Part shown: in pieces, positions 6,339-8,688 of the stretch
Layout of the letters: every line of letters starts with the position of its first letter
Numbering within the stretch: position 1 is the first letter of the stretch
From: Rickettsia typhi
Lineage (GTDB): Bacteria; Pseudomonadota; Alphaproteobacteria; Rickettsiales; UBA1997
Reading direction: 5' to 3'
NCBI GenBank assembly: GCA_945874115.1
Contig: CAMCFD010000061.1
Span: forward strand, 1 to 8,688
Length of the DNA stretch: 8,688 bases
The notes under the pieces: model-generated
Databases searched by the model: none
The model's input: the letters and a program-made list of their open reading frames with translations, nothing else
Told to the model about the DNA's origin: nothing
Translations under genes and position numbers: made by a program

Positions 6339-8688
6339 ATGGCAAAATCTAGTGTTTCAAAGAGAGTTTTTGCGGGCGCAACCGCAAGCAAAGAATCTGA
6401 AGGCACAGATCTTGATCGCGATGAATTTTTTAGAATATATAACGATCCTCTTAGCAAAGACGAAGTAAAACTCTATATCAAAAAAATTCTTGGGCTCGCA
6501 ACCATTGCAAACATTGATCAAATTTCACAGCAACTTAATTTATTATCGTCCAAATTTAATATCAGTCTTGAATCAAAAGATATTTTGAATGTTGCAAATA
6601 AACTTTTATTGCAAGCATTTGAATATCTTGATTTTTTTAACATTGATAAAATATTTCGATTTGTTTGCAAAGCGGGATTGAGTGCGCAACATTGCTTGAA
6701 AAACCCCGATTTTTTAAAACACTGCACAAAAATTTTTGACCCCAAAATTTCAACTCGCGCCCTTCACAGCCCTTTTCTTACACAGATTTTGGTTCACATT
6801 AACAATCTTGGCTGTCTTGAAAAAATTGACAGAAAAATTTTGGAAGGCTTCATGAATCAATATGTCGACATGATGCATGCCACAAATAATCTGCATAATT
6901 TTAACGATGTGACTCGTTATTCATTTTTTCAAATTACAACTTATTGCCGCGATGTTTTTCATATAGAAAGCTTGGCAACAAAAATTGACAAAATTGCAGA
7001 GCATAAATCAATCAGAGACTCTATTTTGACGCACAAAAAAGATGCTAGGATTTCGTATCATCAAAGACAGGTTTTTAAAATATTACACGATTATTTATCA
7101 GGAAAAACCTCGCGCGATGACGAAGAGTGGAAATCGGTGAGCTCAATAATTGACGATACATTTTTTATCGATCCCTATAAAGCGCAACTAGAAGGTGAAT
7201 ATGTCGGGTCTGGTGGCTATTTTTTAAAAACCATAGATATTATGCTAGGCAATGGCGAAGATTTTTCTGTTGCATTTGAAATTGACGGCGAGAGTCATTT
7301 TAATTGGGTTGATGGAAAAAGATGTAGAGACGCAGCCACAATTTCACGCGACATTCATTGTGCGAGCGTTCTTGGAAAAGTTCTTGTTATTGATTTGCGT
7401 GAGTTTCAAAATGAAAAAGGATCTCTCGATAAAGAAAAATTATTGCGATTTTTTGAAGGTAATTTATATGTAAAATCTGTGAGAGATGATATTGCTCACA
7501 AAGGAAGAGCTGATGTCGCTTTGACAAAACCCAAGAAACATATTGATGCTGCAGAAAGCACAGCCGCACAATCTGCTGCGGCACCGGCGGTGGCGATGGT
7601 CGCCCCAACCTCTTCTGACGCGACGAAGAGCAAGAGTTCTGGAAAAAAGAAAAAGAGCGAAAAAGCGAAAAAAATAGAGGAAGATTTCGATGGATTGTTA
7701 AAAGAATTTTCCAAGCTAGATCAAGAGCGCTTGCAGCTTAAAGCCAAAGCTTCAACGCCAGAATCTCTAAAAGAAAATTTCAAACTTAACATAAAAAGAA
7801 TTCTACTTGAAAACCCAGTTGATTTAAAAGAGTTAGAATATTTTTTAAAACAAAATTATAAATCATATCCCGATTTCTGGCAAGAAAAAATCGGTTTTGA
7901 AGAGCCGCAAAAAAAGGGTCACGCCAAGAGAAATAAAATGCGAAGTTTGTATGATTTTGCTTTTGAGAACAACAATTATAGAATGTTGATTTTGTTGAAA
8001 AAATATTATGATATTCCGCCAATTGTTTATGAAACAGAAATAGATGAAGAAAGAACGGCAATGAATTTTATTACCTTTGTCGATGAAAACGTACCTAGAA
8101 GAGCAACATCTCACAAAGATTTTGAAGCAAGAATTAAATTATTCACTTCGCAAGAACCTGTGAAAAAAGTGATACGATATTTAATCAGCGATATTGTCAA
8201 AAAATCTATTATCGGAGTGGCTTATAAAAGGAGAGAAGGCGGTCAATTCACAGTCAACACAAGAGATTCAATCAACACCACCAAATGCTCACTTTTTGCC
8301 CTTGAGAATAACAATTGCGAACTTACGGAAGATGATAAGATGGACCTAATGACAAACAAGAAATCAAGCGCAATCTATGAAACATTAAAAGAGGAGGCGC
8401 TTGAAATGGATGATTTGCTTGGTTACATTTTAAACATATCGCCTAACGCAGATTTAACGATCAATCAAGAGCGAGATGAATGGGGTTTTAATTTTGCCAT
8501 TTTTTGCCACAACACCAGAACGGGGAAAATGGCTTCTCCATCGCAAGATTTAACATTTCAAGAAAGAATGCTGACGTCTTGGTGGCCAATGATTCCCGAC
8601 ATTTCACTTTTCTCAATTTGCAATCCGAATTGCGCAGAATTGATTGAATATATGATTTGCAACGATATTTATAAAGCAAATCACGTCG
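6339..8688 (+). CDS. Large RAP-domain protein, 3' end outside window
   Basis: Hand translation gives one open frame from the ATG at 6339 to the right edge, 783 codons without a stop. An in-frame TAG at 6306-6308 with no other start codon fixes the start. Residues 1-18 are basic and Ser/Ala-rich with no acidic residue. Residues ~25-290 look all-helical, as in the helical-repeat part of RAP and FAST-kinase-like proteins. Residues ~300-373 are RAP-like: KTIDIML, then VAFEIDGESHF (311-321), R328/R330, GKVLVIDLREF (346-356) and LLRFFEG. RAP folds resemble PD-(D/E)XK nucleases and usually act on RNA. Residues ~403-447 are a low-complexity linker, Ala/Pro-rich then Lys/Ser-rich. Residues 448-783 have no family I recognise; SLYDFAFENNNYRMLILLKKYY faintly resembles an ankyrin helix pair. 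A DUF559/Vsr-like nuclease is the main alternative for the core. The RNA target is unknown, and no strong Shine-Dalgarno precedes the start. Confidence 0.85.
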   Translation, partial: MAKSSVSKRVFAGATASKESEGTDLDRDEFFRIYNDPLSKDEVKLYIKKILGLATIANIDQISQQLNLLSSKFNISLESKDILNVANKLLLQAFEYLDFFNIDKIFRFVCKAGLSAQHCLKNPDFLKHCTKIFDPKISTRALHSPFLTQILVHINNLGCLEKIDRKILEGFMNQYVDMMHATNNLHNFNDVTRYSFFQITTYCRDVFHIESLATKIDKIAEHKSIRDSILTHKKDARISYHQRQVFKILHDYLSGKTSRDDEEWKSVSSIIDDTFFIDPYKAQLEGEYVGSGGYFLKTIDIMLGNGEDFSVAFEIDGESHFNWVDGKRCRDAATISRDIHCASVLGKVLVIDLREFQNEKGSLDKEKLLRFFEGNLYVKSVRDDIAHKGRADVALTKPKKHIDAAESTAAQSAAAPAVAMVAPTSSDATKSKSSGKKKKSEKAKKIEEDFDGLLKEFSKLDQERLQLKAKASTPESLKENFKLNIKRILLENPVDLKELEYFLKQNYKSYPDFWQEKIGFEEPQKKGHAKRNKMRSLYDFAFENNNYRMLILLKKYYDIPPIVYETEIDEERTAMNFITFVDENVPRRATSHKDFEARIKLFTSQEPVKKVIRYLISDIVKKSIIGVAYKRREGGQFTVNTRDSINTTKCSLFALENNNCELTEDDKMDLMTNKKSSAIYETLKEEALEMDDLLGYILNISPNADLTINQERDEWGFNFAIFCHNTRTGKMASPSQDLTFQERMLTSWWPMIPDISLFSICNPNCAELIEYMICNDIYKANHV

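Noticed and set aside
7260..7460. Vsr/DUF559-type endonuclease as the first name for the core domain
   Set aside because: EIDGxxHF is shared by both folds, but the preceding IDI strand, the long helical N-terminal part and the spacing to VLVIDLREF fit RAP better; kept as an alternative only.
7496..7714. Minus-strand frame with a very hydrophobic Phe/Leu/Ala-rich product, like a small membrane protein
   Set aside because: It is antisense to the Lys- and Ala-rich linker of the RAP protein; the hydrophobic look comes from the complement of AAA/GAA and GCN codons.
7786..8114. Two overlapping minus-strand frames of 83-91 codons
   Set aside because: Shadows of the open plus-strand frame; no motifs and no plausible control signals.

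Overview
The window is AT-rich (about one third G+C by eye) and looks like a piece of a Gram-negative bacterial chromosome. The cytosolic, lipoprotein and periplasmic products of the central operon fit a proteobacterium. The low G+C, the near absence of strong Shine-Dalgarno sequences, and flanking genes for a leucine-rich-repeat protein and a RAP-domain protein suggest a host-associated or intracellular lineage, perhaps an alphaproteobacterium. That placement is inference; no rRNA or other taxonomic marker is present.

Layout. Positions 1-662 (minus strand) hold the first 220 codons of a leucine-rich-repeat protein that runs off the left edge. Positions 663-1038 are non-coding, with a perfect 10-bp inverted repeat and short repeated motifs. 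Positions 1039-6095 hold a six-gene minus-strand operon, read right to left: FAD-dependent amine-oxidase-like protein, DUF1365 protein, cyclopropane-fatty-acyl-phospholipid-synthase-like methyltransferase, chalcone-isomerase-like periplasmic protein, DUF3833 lipoprotein, short-chain dehydrogenase. The last five genes touch or overlap (+8, -3, +4, -1 nt). The first is separated by a 97-nt gap that holds an array of inverted repeats. A near-consensus sigma-70 promoter (TTGACA-N17-TAAAAT) lies about 90 nt upstream of the first gene. Positions 6096-6338 are a divergent intergenic region. From 6339 to the right edge a single plus-strand frame stays open for 783 codons and encodes a large protein with a RAP-like domain in its middle.

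How the genes work together. The six-gene set matches a conserved proteobacterial lipid-modification cluster. The CFA-like enzyme probably transfers a methyl(ene) group from S-adenosylmethionine to an unsaturated acyl chain. The flavoprotein, SDR and DUF1365 proteins probably carry out redox or partner steps, and the DUF3833 lipoprotein and chalcone-isomerase-like protein act in the envelope. In free-living relatives such clusters often sit beside an ECF sigma/ChrR pair; none is visible here and the promoter looks housekeeping. The RAP protein and LRR protein are separate units, and the RAP protein is the most unusual object in the window.
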